Origin: Flavobacteriaceae bacterium
GTDB taxonomy: Bacteria; Bacteroidota; Bacteroidia; Flavobacteriales; Flavobacteriaceae
Assembly (NCBI GenBank): GCA_018699935.1
Contig: JABISF010000026.1
Coordinates: forward strand, 1-48,543
Direction of reading: 5' to 3'
DNA: 48,543 nt
The notes beneath the pieces were generated by a model. It had not been told where the DNA came from. It did no database searches and was given only the letters and a program-made list of their open reading frames with translations. Positions 1-7,239 of the stretch are shown here, piece by piece (within the stretch, counting starts at the first letter, position 1; each line of letters starts with the position of its first letter). The translations under genes were made by a program, and so were the position numbers.

Positions 1-369
1 CCACGAAATACTATAGATATTCTTCCAAAAGGGATACAATCCACCTTATAGTGAAGGTTTTTAATCTTCCCCATAAGATGTATGTAATAACTCTTCCGAC
101 GAGGTATTACAATAGTGTTTATTGGATATTCACACTCAACCTAATGCCCTTTCATCAGGTGCCACCTCCTCCTTTATGTATCTTAACAAAGGCTGTACGG
201 TTCTTTGGTTTCATTTATTATTGATAGGGAAAAGGTGTTTTCCAAAACTATCAAACTATCAACTCCTAAAAGTTTGAACGATTGTTATTACCCACATTTA
301 CAATCATCACTATTATATAAGTATATCAACTTTTAGAAAACGTAAAGAAAATATGAGAAAAAAGAGGAA

Positions 370-401
370 AACAACTTCTGTTAAATCTAACAGAAGTTGT
401 T
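370..401. repeat. Perfect 14-bp inverted repeat
   Basis: AACAACTTCTGTTA (370-383) and its exact reverse complement (388-401) are separated by only four bases, AATC. Either strand could form a strong hairpin. It is not followed by a T-run on the plus strand, so it is not a classic plus-strand terminator. It abuts the TAGTACC repeat cluster, the last base of the right arm being the first base of the first TAGTACCC copy. Confidence 0.9.
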
Positions 402-459
402 AGTACCCAAATCACAAACTTAGTACCCAAGAGGTACTAAATAGTACCCACGGGTACTA
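401..459. repeat. TAGTACC palindrome cluster
   Basis: Five copies of a short word occur in 59 bp: TAGTACCC at 401-408, 421-428 and 442-449 on the plus strand, and its complement at 433-439 (GGTACTA) and 452-459 (GGGTACTA). They make overlapping palindromes: 421-439, 442-459 (TAGTACCC-AC-GGGTACTA) and 433-448 (GGTACTA-AA-TAGTACC). Because the arms are shared, alternative hairpins would exclude one another in RNA. In DNA they look like operator half-sites. A candidate minus-strand -7 box (TAAGTTTG, 415-422) lies between the first two copies. Confidence 0.85.
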
Positions 460-530
460 AAAATATATTTTTATATATTGTATATCAATAAGTTATAAAT
501 TGTTATGAGTACAGTTGGGACCACCAACAG

Positions 531-576
531 AAAACCACTAATCCCTTTAAAAACAGGGGTTTAGAGGTTTTTTCTT
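531..576 (+). terminator. Terminator-like hairpin with T-run
   Basis: Arms at 531-546 and 555-572 pair almost completely (AACC.CTAA.CCCT against AGGGGTTTAGAGGTT, with one bulge and few mismatches) around a short A-rich loop, followed by T-rich sequence. This is the form of a plus-strand intrinsic terminator, yet no plus-strand gene precedes it in the window, so it may end an unannotated small transcript. Confidence 0.5.
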
Positions 577-686
577 TTCAGTTTTTTTAAAAGAGGAACA
601 AAAGAAAGGATTACTTGACGTTGATTTTATTCCAAAAAGTTAAAAAGGAGTAGAAACTTTTTCAATCGTTTACAAACGTTAAACAT

Positions 687-725
687 AAAACCCTTTCTTC
701 AAAACGATATTGAAAAAAGGGTTTT
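687..725 (-). terminator. Hairpin downstream of carbonic anhydrase
   Basis: AAAACCCTTT (687-696) pairs with AAAGGGTTTT (716-725), extended by A/T pairs. It lies just past the stop codon of the minus-strand carbonic anhydrase gene and probably ends its transcript, although the T-run on the minus strand is weak. Confidence 0.5.
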
Positions 726-745
726 AAAACGATTCGAAAGCGGTT

Positions 746-1372
746 TTAATAGATATGAACTTGTCCTGTTTTGATGTCGTACATCCCGCCCACAATTTGG
801 ATCGCTCCCTCATCTTCCATGGTTTTGAGCACTTCACTTTGAGAACGTATGTTATCCACTGTCATTCTAACATTTTGAGCGGCCACTTCATTCACAAAAT
901 CACTGTTTGAGGAATTTCTCAATCCTTCCTCTTGAGGCTGTTTTACGGCTGCAACGGCAGGCTCAATTTTGTTAATTAAAGCGGTAAGGTTCCCTAATCG
1001 AGCATGATCACAAGCCCCTTTCACAGCACCACAAGCCGTATGTCCCAATACAAGAATCAATTTAGTGCCTGCAAGTTTAGACGCAAATTCCATACTTCCT
1101 AAAATATCCTCATTTACGAAGTTCCCTGCAATTCTTACGCTAAAAATATCCCCTATACCCTGATCAAAAATAAGTTCTGAGGACACTCGAGAGTCAATAC
1201 AGCTCAAAACTGTAGCAAAAGGAAATTGTCCCGTACTTGTTTCACCGACTTGTTGCATAAGGTCGCGACTCAATTGCTTTTTTTGAACAAAACGCTCGTT
1301 TCCATTTTTTAATTCTTGAAGCGCCTTTTCAGGGGTCATTAAGTCTTGTGTTTCTTTAGTTTGTGCTTTCAT
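746..1372 (-). CDS. Beta-class carbonic anhydrase
   Basis: Interconverts CO2 and bicarbonate in the cytoplasm, or in the periplasm if exported; no signal peptide is visible. The 208-residue protein shows the beta-class zinc site: SCIDSRV supplies Cys58 and the Asp60-Arg62 dyad, and GHTACGAV supplies His111 and Cys114. The SMEFA segment and the length are normal for bacterial beta enzymes. It stands alone on the minus strand, with the TetR gene 105 bp upstream in the same direction, and a hairpin follows its stop codon. A TACTTTAA sequence upstream resembles the Bacteroidota -7 box but is not a perfect match. Identification is firm; the exact physiological role is inferred. Confidence 0.95.
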   Translation of the reverse strand: MKAQTKETQDLMTPEKALQELKNGNERFVQKKQLSRDLMQQVGETSTGQFPFATVLSCIDSRVSSELIFDQGIGDIFSVRIAGNFVNEDILGSMEFASKLAGTKLILVLGHTACGAVKGACDHARLGNLTALINKIEPAVAAVKQPQEEGLRNSSNSDFVNEVAAQNVRMTVDNIRSQSEVLKTMEDEGAIQIVGGMYDIKTGQVHIY

Positions 1373-1477
1373 ATTAAAGTGATTTATTAGGAAACCGCAT
1401 CAGCGGTGTCTCCGGGTTAATTAAAGTATTATTAATTATTCGTTTGTAATGGCGACTGGAAAAGAAAGGGATCATCT

Positions 1478-2152
1478 TCATTTGCTGAGAACGCTTTTGG
1501 TGAGTTTTAAATAAAACTCCACGATATTGTTTTTTCCTTCCTCCACATCTGTCAATGCAGGAAGGTGCTTTGAGAAATAATTCTGATGGTGCGCCCCTTC
1601 TATTATCGTGGAAATCAACATATGGGGATATTTGAATTGAGGATTTACTTCTAATACAAGATCACAAACGCGTTGCACCACCCGCTTGTAGGACTTGTAT
1701 AAGCCTTTTTCATTTTCTTTATCAACATCAATAGTATAATACGCTTTTGCTGATTCTGTAATGATGATTTTATTCAGGAGAACCTCATTGATAAAAGTAA
1801 ATGAACTGTCTTCTTTAACCTCTTCGGTCAATAATTGGACGGCCTTTTCGAGTCGCTCTTCGGCGGAATTAATATTTGTGGTAACAAATACTAATTTATA
1901 CTCAATCCAACTCCAATACCAATTAACTAGGTACACTAGAAATGCATGTTTACTGTCAAAATAACGATAAATAGAACTCTCATTCGAATGGATTTGAGTG
2001 CCCAATTTCTTAAATGTAAACGCTTCATATCCCAATTTATCGATCAGCTCTATTCCCACGCGGACAATATTTCTTCCAAGTTCCGTGGACTCTGGATCTT
2101 TACAGTAAAAACTGGGTTGTATCGATATGTTGATCTGTAAATCATTCATCAT
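1478..2152 (-). CDS. TetR/AcrR-family transcriptional regulator
   Basis: A 224-residue protein whose N-terminal third has the TetR DNA-binding layout: an amphipathic helix around residues 25-42 (VGIELIDKLGYEAFTFKKLG), then a helix-turn-helix ending in SSIYRYFDSKHAFL (59-72). The rest is a variable ligand-binding and dimerisation domain, from which I cannot infer a ligand. A perfect -7 box (TATATTTG, 2157-2164) ends five bases before the ATG, so the mRNA should be leaderless; the start could be the first or second Met. The next gene downstream on this strand is the carbonic anhydrase, but 105 bp apart, so a shared regulon is only a guess. Confidence 0.88.
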   Translation of the reverse strand: MMNDLQINISIQPSFYCKDPESTELGRNIVRVGIELIDKLGYEAFTFKKLGTQIHSNESSIYRYFDSKHAFLVYLVNWYWSWIEYKLVFVTTNINSAEERLEKAVQLLTEEVKEDSSFTFINEVLLNKIIITESAKAYYTIDVDKENEKGLYKSYKRVVQRVCDLVLEVNPQFKYPHMLISTIIEGAHHQNYFSKHLPALTDVEEGKNNIVEFYLKLTKSVLSK

Positions 2153-2156
2153 ATTA

Positions 2157-2164
2157 CAAATATA
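2157..2164 (-). promoter_or_regulatory. -7 box upstream of tetR-family gene
   Basis: TATATTTG on the minus strand matches the Bacteroidota -7 consensus TAnnTTTG exactly and lies directly before the start codon at 2152. Confidence 0.6.
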
Positions 2165-2412
2165 ATAGTGTTACTGTCATATATGCAAATAATACTTGTT
2201 TTTTCGTCTGGTCTTTGGTGGATCATCATTTATTTACATCAAATATTATTTTGTGGACATCTTGTTGATTTCTGTTAATAACCTGATTGTGAGCTAATAA
2301 CACCTTCTTGTTTTCTTCCCTCAGCAATTGCTTATCAATTTTAAATACGCAAAAAAACGAGGGGGGTGTTGATCAGATAGGTTTTGCCTATTTTGTTTAA
2401 ATCTATTGAGAT

Positions 2413-2883
2413 TTATACAAAATGCTTTCCATCATGGATCATCCCAATATGAGGAATACCGTCTTCTAAATAGGACTCCCCAGTGGCAAAAAAACGATGC
2501 TGATTGTAGAATTTTTCGAGATGGGCTTGAGCAGAAATTTTGATGGGGCAATCAGGGAAATTGAATGTACACTGCTGGATCGCATACGCCATAAGTTGAT
2601 GTCCGTAGCTTTTTCCTCTACAAGAAAAAGCCGTTAAGATTCTTCCAATAGAGGCATAGCCGGGATAAGCGATGTCAGGACCAAAAAGGCGTGCGTATAA
2701 TACGATTTGGTTGTGAAGTTTTCCTATGAGATGCAGCGCTTGCGGATCTTTTCCGTCTATATCTTGATATATACAATTTTGCTCTACGACAAACACTTCG
2801 GAACGTAATGCAAAAATATCATGCAACGCGATACTGGTTAATGCGTCAAACGGTTTACATTCCAAATGAAGCTTTACTGACAT
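2413..2883 (-). CDS. elaA: ElaA-type GNAT N-acetyltransferase
   Basis: A 156-residue protein of the GNAT superfamily, best matching the ElaA subgroup: RSEVFVVEQNCIYQDIDGKD (27-46) is the subgroup signature, and IGRILTAFSCRGKSYG (79-94) is the acetyl-CoA binding loop region. GNAT enzymes move an acetyl group from acetyl-CoA to an amine; the ElaA substrate is not known. It follows rpiB with the start codon overlapping the rpiB end by ten bases, so the two are almost certainly co-transcribed and translationally coupled. The coupling has no obvious metabolic logic. Confidence 0.88.
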   Translation of the reverse strand: MSVKLHLECKPFDALTSIALHDIFALRSEVFVVEQNCIYQDIDGKDPQALHLIGKLHNQIVLYARLFGPDIAYPGYASIGRILTAFSCRGKSYGHQLMAYAIQQCTFNFPDCPIKISAQAHLEKFYNQHRFFATGESYLEDGIPHIGMIHDGKHFV

Positions 2884-3305
2884 GGAATTTTATCAATTCG
2901 CGTTTGATGACGTCCTCCTTCAAATTCCGTTGAGAGGAAGGTTTTGACCATTTCTATGGCCTGAGGAATAGAAATATAACGTGCCGGTAAGCTAAGAATG
3001 TTCGCATTATTGTGCTGCCGAGCCAAAGCAACAATTTCTTTATTCCAACACAAAGCCGCGCGTATTTTTTGGTGTTTGTTCGCCGTCATTGAGGCACCGT
3101 TTCCGCTTCCGCATATAATTATACCCAGGGTGGCAGCACCACTGACTACATCTTCGGCTACGGGATGTATAAAATCTGGATAGTCTACACTCCCGGCAGT
3201 ATCCGTTCCATAATTTCTTACCTCATGTCCTGAGCTTTCTAAGAAATCGATAATGGCGGCTTTGTAGTCGGGGCCGGCATGATCATTGCCAATGCTTATT
3301 TTCAT
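2874..3305 (-). CDS. rpiB: Ribose-5-phosphate isomerase B
   Basis: Interconverts ribose 5-phosphate and ribulose 5-phosphate in the pentose phosphate pathway. The 143-residue frame starting at MKISIGNDHAG has the RpiB hallmarks: GNDHAG (6-11), DYPD (41-44), the catalytic-cysteine loop CGSGNG (65-70), HNNANILSLPARY (about 98-110) and the C-terminal GGRHQTRIDKI. I chose the ATG at 3305 rather than one ten codons upstream because RpiB proteins begin right at this beta strand. First gene of a two-gene minus-strand unit with elaA. A near -7 box (TACTTTTA) lies just upstream. Confidence 0.95.
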   Translation of the reverse strand: MKISIGNDHAGPDYKAAIIDFLESSGHEVRNYGTDTAGSVDYPDFIHPVAEDVVSGAATLGIIICGSGNGASMTANKHQKIRAALCWNKEIVALARQHNNANILSLPARYISIPQAIEMVKTFLSTEFEGGRHQTRIDKIPCQ

Positions 3306-3808
3306 AATGCTAATTTTTGTAAAAGTATAAAACATTGTTCAAAAGCACTGGATAATGTTTGAGAAGCCGTTTACAAATTGTTAATAAAATATCTTAAAAA
3401 AAACAGCCTTTTACAAAAACGCTCTTGCTTATAAAAAGGAACGAAAAAAACGAATTTACTTTTCTTTTTTTTTCTTCCGGCTGTTCAACAAAACAGCCGT
3501 TTTATAAACAGACTTCAAAGTCATTTTCGGTCATTTTTTATAAAGAAACAGCGTTATTAACAATCTTTAAAAACATCTTTAAAGTTTTGATTTTCATTAT
3601 ATTATCCTGTTCATTAAAACAAATAAAAAGTGAACTAAATCATCTATCTGAATTATATGTTTATTTTCACATAAAAGAATACACAGTATTAACAAGCAAT
3701 AATATGCAGCATCTTTTTTAAAAATTTCAAAAAAAATAAAATGATAATGTTAATACTGTGAACAACTTATGCTTTTGGTTTATTGTACCTTTACTCTAGT
3801 ATTAGCTT
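3306..3808. other. Intergenic region between rpiB and rnr
   Basis: About 500 AT-rich bases between divergent genes. The only long frame (98 codons from a TTG at 3425) has a low-complexity K/F/S/L composition typical of AT-rich noncoding DNA and I do not call it. The clearest structure is a perfect 8-bp hairpin, CGGCTGTT (3478-3485), CAACAA loop, AACAGCCG (3492-3499), followed by TTTT; an extra AACAGCC word occurs near 3400. The right end holds the rnr promoter region, where TACCTTTA (3786-3793) is one base off the -7 consensus. Confidence 0.5.
3478..3504 (+). terminator. Hairpin with short T-run in rpiB-rnr gap
   Basis: Perfect 8-bp stem CGGCTGTT/AACAGCCG with a CAACAA loop (3478-3499), then TTTT. 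It has the form of a plus-strand terminator, with no recognised plus-strand gene before it. It could end a short transcript or be an RNA element of its own. Confidence 0.4.
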
Positions 3809-5962
3809 ATGTCAAAAAAGAAAAAATCGTTACATAAAATGGAAGATAGAATTTATTCTATTTTCAATCGCCAACCCAAAAAACTATTTAATTACAAGCA
3901 GCTTGCTGCAGAACTAAAGATAACAGATACCCAAGGGCGAAATTTAATCATTAATTGTCTTCAACTTCTTAAACGGAAAGAAAAGATCGAGGAAATAGAA
4001 CGAGGAAAATTCTCATTTAAAATACCCAAAGGGAATACGGTTGAGGCCATACTAACCATACTACCCGCAGGAAAAGGAGCGATAAGCCCAACGGATTTTG
4101 GTGAAGAAATAATTATACCTAAAAAGAAAATTAATAGAGCACTGCATGGAGATACTGTATCCGCGCTAGTGTATCGCAAGAATAAAGAACTGCATGCAGA
4201 GATACTTGAAGTACTCAAAAGAGGAGAACGAGAATATGTAGGCGTACTGGAAAAACACAAAGATTTTGGTTTCGTTTTGTGTAAGAAAGGGAGTATGTAC
4301 ACGGATCTTTTTGTTAGTGCTGAAAATATAAAACATTACAAAGAAGGAGAAAAAGTCGTCGCCGTTTTCAAAGATTGGCCAAAAAACAGTGATTCCCCAA
4401 CAGGAACCATTATAAAAAGTTTAGGACAATCTGGAGAAACCAATACAGAAATTCATGCCATACTTCACGATTATGGATTACCCTATGATTTTCCTAAAGC
4501 AATTGAATCCGTTGCAGCTCAAATTAGCACGGAGATTTCTTTTGCTGAAATAAAGAAAAGAAAGGATTTTAGAAAGACTTTAACGTTTACGATTGATCCA
4601 ATAACTGCCAAAGATTTTGACGACGCTTTATCTTTTAAACAGTTGGAAACCGATGTTTTTGAAATAGGGATTCACATTGCAGATGTATCTCATTATGTTC
4701 AACCCAACACAGCATTGGATGAAGAAGCATTCAACCGAGCCACATCCGTCTATTTAGTAGATCGTGTGGTTCCCATGCTTCCGGAAGTACTTTCCAACGG
4801 TCTTTGTTCACTCCGCCCTCAGGAAGAAAAATATACTTTTTCTGCAGTTTTTAAAATGAATTCCAAAGGAGATGTTTTGGACGAATGGTTTGGGAAAACG
4901 ATAATCAATTCAGATCATCGGTTTTCTTATGAAGAAGTACAACACCTTCTTGAGACGCAACACACTCAGGTTACGGATAAGGTTTCTTTAGACGGAAAAG
5001 CTTACGAAGTACCGACGTCTGTTTTTGAAAGTATTCAACACTTGGATGGGATCGCTAAAAAATTAAGAAGCCATCGAATGAAAAAAGGAGCGATTTCTTT
5101 TGATCGTGTGGAGGTCAATTTTCATTTAAATGAAGCCAATCATCCAGAAGGGGTTTATTTTAAAACCTCCAAAGATGCACATAAATTGATTGAAGAATTT
5201 ATGTTGTTGGCCAATAGAAAAGTTGCAGAATTTATTGGTAAAAGAAAAGCCCCCCTACCCTTTGTCTATAGAATCCACGATGATCCGGATGAAGAAAAAT
5301 TATTGAAGTTAAAAAGCACCATCAGTCAATTTGGGTATCAATTGGAAATCAATCCCAAAAATATTAGCGGCGCATTAAACCAATTGCTTTTGGATTGTAA
5401 TGGAAAAAAAGAACAAAATTTGATTGATACCATGACGCTGCGTTGTATGAGCAAAGCGGAATATTCTACTAAAAATATTGGTCATTACGGTTTAGCGTTT
5501 AATCATTATTCGCATTTTACATCTCCCATCAGAAGGTATCCTGATGTAATGGTACACCGCCTTTTACAACATTATTTAGAGGGAGGCACTGCGGTAAAAG
5601 AAGACCTTTTGGAAGAAGCCTGTGTTCATTGTTCGCAAAGAGAACAGCTGGCGACCAAAGCCGAGCGAGATTCTATCAAATTTATGCAAGTGCTTTATAT
5701 GGAAGATAAGGTGGGAATGGTGTTTGACGGTGTTATTTCCGGTGTTACTGATCGAGGTATGTACGTAGAAATCAATGATAACAAGTGTGAAGGGATGATC
5801 CGAATAATGGATATTAAAGGAGATTATTATAATTTTGACGAACGCAATTTGGCATTGGTTGGGGAGCGCAAAAAGAAAGTTTTTCAATTGGGCGACGCCA
5901 TTAAAATTAAAGTAAAAAAAGCCAATGTTATTAAGCGTTTTTTAGATTTTGAACCCGTTTAA
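3809..5962 (+). CDS. rnr: Ribonuclease R (RNase II/RNB family)
   Basis: Processive 3'-to-5' exoribonuclease that degrades structured RNA in the cytoplasm. The 717-residue protein has the RNase R order: an N-terminal winged-helix-like segment (about 10-70), cold-shock OB domains (about 80-205), the RNB catalytic domain (about 255-590), and an S1 domain near 630-715. The metal-binding acidic cluster is visible as IDPITAKDFDD, with Asp263, Asp269, Asp271 and Asp272. The strongly basic start (MSKKKKSLHK) fits the family. It is followed 17 bp later by a head-GIN gene on the same strand. Complete, with no sign of damage. Confidence 0.96.
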   Translation: MSKKKKSLHKMEDRIYSIFNRQPKKLFNYKQLAAELKITDTQGRNLIINCLQLLKRKEKIEEIERGKFSFKIPKGNTVEAILTILPAGKGAISPTDFGEEIIIPKKKINRALHGDTVSALVYRKNKELHAEILEVLKRGEREYVGVLEKHKDFGFVLCKKGSMYTDLFVSAENIKHYKEGEKVVAVFKDWPKNSDSPTGTIIKSLGQSGETNTEIHAILHDYGLPYDFPKAIESVAAQISTEISFAEIKKRKDFRKTLTFTIDPITAKDFDDALSFKQLETDVFEIGIHIADVSHYVQPNTALDEEAFNRATSVYLVDRVVPMLPEVLSNGLCSLRPQEEKYTFSAVFKMNSKGDVLDEWFGKTIINSDHRFSYEEVQHLLETQHTQVTDKVSLDGKAYEVPTSVFESIQHLDGIAKKLRSHRMKKGAISFDRVEVNFHLNEANHPEGVYFKTSKDAHKLIEEFMLLANRKVAEFIGKRKAPLPFVYRIHDDPDEEKLLKLKSTISQFGYQLEINPKNISGALNQLLLDCNGKKEQNLIDTMTLRCMSKAEYSTKNIGHYGLAFNHYSHFTSPIRRYPDVMVHRLLQHYLEGGTAVKEDLLEEACVHCSQREQLATKAERDSIKFMQVLYMEDKVGMVFDGVISGVTDRGMYVEINDNKCEGMIRIMDIKGDYYNFDERNLALVGERKKKVFQLGDAIKIKVKKANVIKRFLDFEPV

Positions 5963-5979
5963 TTTTACTCTTTTCAATC

Positions 5980-6681
5980 ATGAGAGCTACTATTTTATTA
6001 TTATCTATTCTATTTTCTTCAGCAACGGCTCGCGCTCAAAACGACCCGAATGAAATAAAAACACTTACAACCGGACCTTTTAAATCCCTTAAAGTTTATT
6101 CCAGAATTGATGTAAATCTTATCGAATCAGACGTTAATAAAGCCGTGATTTATGGGGCAGAATCTGACCAAGTAACCCTTTCAGTTAAAAATGAAACCCT
6201 AAAAATTAAGTTGGCCATTGCCTCCCTAGTACGTAAAGGAATTACCCATATTGACCTCTATCACAGTGCACCTCTAGAGCGAATAGAAGCACATCAGGGG
6301 GTGACCCTTAGTGCATTCCATCCTATAGAACAGCCAAGCATACAGTTGAAGTCGGTAGAAGGCTCGATCATTACAGCTCTAGTGGACATTGACCAAATCG
6401 ATGCGAAGACCGCATCTGGAGGAAGTTTGATTTTAAAGGGAAACGCAAAAAAATTGGATTTAAAAGTAAATACAGGCGGCAACTGCGAAGCAGAGCAGCT
6501 GAAAACTGAGCGAGTAAATGTTAAAGTGCTTGCGGGTGGCTATGCGTATGTAAATTCAGAAGGTATTGTAGACGCCGAAGCTACGGCAGGAGGGGTAATT
6601 CGTGTTTTTGGAAACCCGGAAAAACAAATAATTTTAAGTCGTTTGGGAGGAAAAATTCTTTTGGCGAATGAAGTCCCATAG
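5980..6681 (+). CDS. Secreted head-GIN (DUF2807) domain protein
   Basis: A 233-residue protein with a signal peptide (about 1-19, ending near ARAQ) and then repetitive beta-strand sequence with alternating hydrophobic residues and many Gly/Asn turns, the pattern of the DUF2807 putative auto-transporter adhesin head-GIN family common in Bacteroidota. Phrases such as FKSLKVYSRIDVNLIES match the usual opening of these domains. It is expected to be periplasmic or surface-exposed; the molecular function is unknown. Seventeen bases after rnr, so possibly co-transcribed, and it ends 11 bp before the oppositely oriented tRNA-Cys. Confidence 0.8.
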   Translation: MRATILLLSILFSSATARAQNDPNEIKTLTTGPFKSLKVYSRIDVNLIESDVNKAVIYGAESDQVTLSVKNETLKIKLAIASLVRKGITHIDLYHSAPLERIEAHQGVTLSAFHPIEQPSIQLKSVEGSIITALVDIDQIDAKTASGGSLILKGNAKKLDLKVNTGGNCEAEQLKTERVNVKVLAGGYAYVNSEGIVDAEATAGGVIRVFGNPEKQIILSRLGGKILLANEVP

Positions 6682-6692
6682 GCAAGAAAAAG

Positions 6693-6763
6693 AGGCATCG
6701 AGCGGATTCGAACCGCTGTACAAGCTTTTGCAGAGCTCTGCCTAGCCACTCGGCCACGATGCC
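6693..6763 (-). tRNA. tRNA-Cys (anticodon GCA)
   Basis: Read on the minus strand, this 71-base sequence folds as a tRNA: the acceptor arms GGCATCG and CGATGCC pair perfectly, the D-arm contains GGCCGAGTGGC, the anticodon loop is CTGCAAA with GCA at 6731-6729, and the T-loop carries GGTTCGAATCC. The discriminator base is U, as expected for cysteine. No CCA is encoded. It sits between the head-GIN gene and folB. Confidence 0.96.
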
Positions 6764-6793
6764 ATGCTACAAAAATAGCAATATTTAATCGAA

Positions 6794-7159
6794 TTATACG
6801 CTCTTGCGAGAGAGTTCTCGCTTCACGGCGACTTCTTCCACATTTCCTCCAATCGGGGGATTTTTTTTTGCCACCTTCACCGTTGCTTTGGAGACTGTGG
6901 GATGCTCTTTAAGGATGCGCATCAGTATCCGATCCGCAACGTTTTCCAACAGATGCGCCCGTTTTTCCATTTCTGTTTTAACAATGCTATGTAGCGCAAC
7001 ATAGTCCACGGTATCACTGAGTTTGTCAGACTTTGCTGAGGCCTCCAAATCAGTATCCACAACCAAGTCGATCACATAGTCGCTGCCGATTTTCTTTTCT
7101 TCATCCATGCAGCCGTGATAGGCATATAAACGGATTTTTTTTAAATAGATTTTTCCCAT
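6794..7159 (-). CDS. folB: Dihydroneopterin aldolase
   Basis: Cleaves 7,8-dihydroneopterin to 6-hydroxymethyl-dihydropterin and glycolaldehyde in folate synthesis. The 121-residue protein from MGKIYLKKIR has the FolB features: LYAYHGC (11-17), TVDYVAL (50-56), LLENVAD with the substrate-binding Glu (70-76), and VKVAKKNPP with the catalytic Lys region (94-102). I chose the ATG at 7159 over one 14 codons upstream because the family begins here and a perfect -7 box (7167-7174) lies inside the longer version, leaving an mRNA leader of only a few bases. Divergent from glnS. Confidence 0.93.
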   Translation of the reverse strand: MGKIYLKKIRLYAYHGCMDEEKKIGSDYVIDLVVDTDLEASAKSDKLSDTVDYVALHSIVKTEMEKRAHLLENVADRILMRILKEHPTVSKATVKVAKKNPPIGGNVEEVAVKRELSRKSV

Positions 7160-7166
7160 CAGACAG

Positions 7167-7174
7167 CAAAGATA
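7167..7174 (-). promoter_or_regulatory. -7 box for folB
   Basis: TATCTTTG on the minus strand, a perfect TAnnTTTG match seven bases before the chosen folB start; it argues against a start further upstream. Confidence 0.65.
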
Positions 7175-7215
7175 GAAAGACATTTTTGAGTAGCCCTTCA
7201 AAACAATGATTTCAA

Positions 7216-7223
7216 TATCTTTG
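7216..7223 (+). promoter_or_regulatory. -7 box for glnS
   Basis: TATCTTTG, a perfect TAnnTTTG match 16 bases before the glnS ATG. Confidence 0.65.
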
Positions 7224-7239
7224 CCCTAATTTTAAAAGC

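Larger units (their letters stand above)
1..745. other. Gene-free AT-rich region with palindromes
   Basis: No convincing gene lies here. On the minus strand a frame stays open from about 140 to the left edge (about 46 codons, with an ATG at 74-72), but its product is not recognisable and it may be the N-terminus of a gene beyond the edge or chance. A 19-codon minus-strand ORF starts at 214. Structured DNA dominates: a perfect 14-bp inverted repeat (370-401), five copies of TAGTACC(C) in both orientations (401-459), a small GTTGG/CCAAC hairpin (514-528), and terminator-like hairpins at 531-576 and 687-725. A possible minus-strand -7 box TAAGTTTG lies at 415-422, inside the repeat cluster. The stretch could carry a small RNA or an operator region; I cannot decide. 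Confidence 0.5.

Noticed and set aside
850-865. TTATCCAC sequence resembling a DnaA box
   Set aside because: It is a single site inside the carbonic anhydrase gene; no cluster of such boxes was seen, so an origin cannot be claimed from it.
3425-3721. 98-codon plus-strand frame between rpiB and rnr
   Set aside because: It starts with TTG, is low-complexity and AT-driven, overlaps a clear hairpin and has no recognisable domain.
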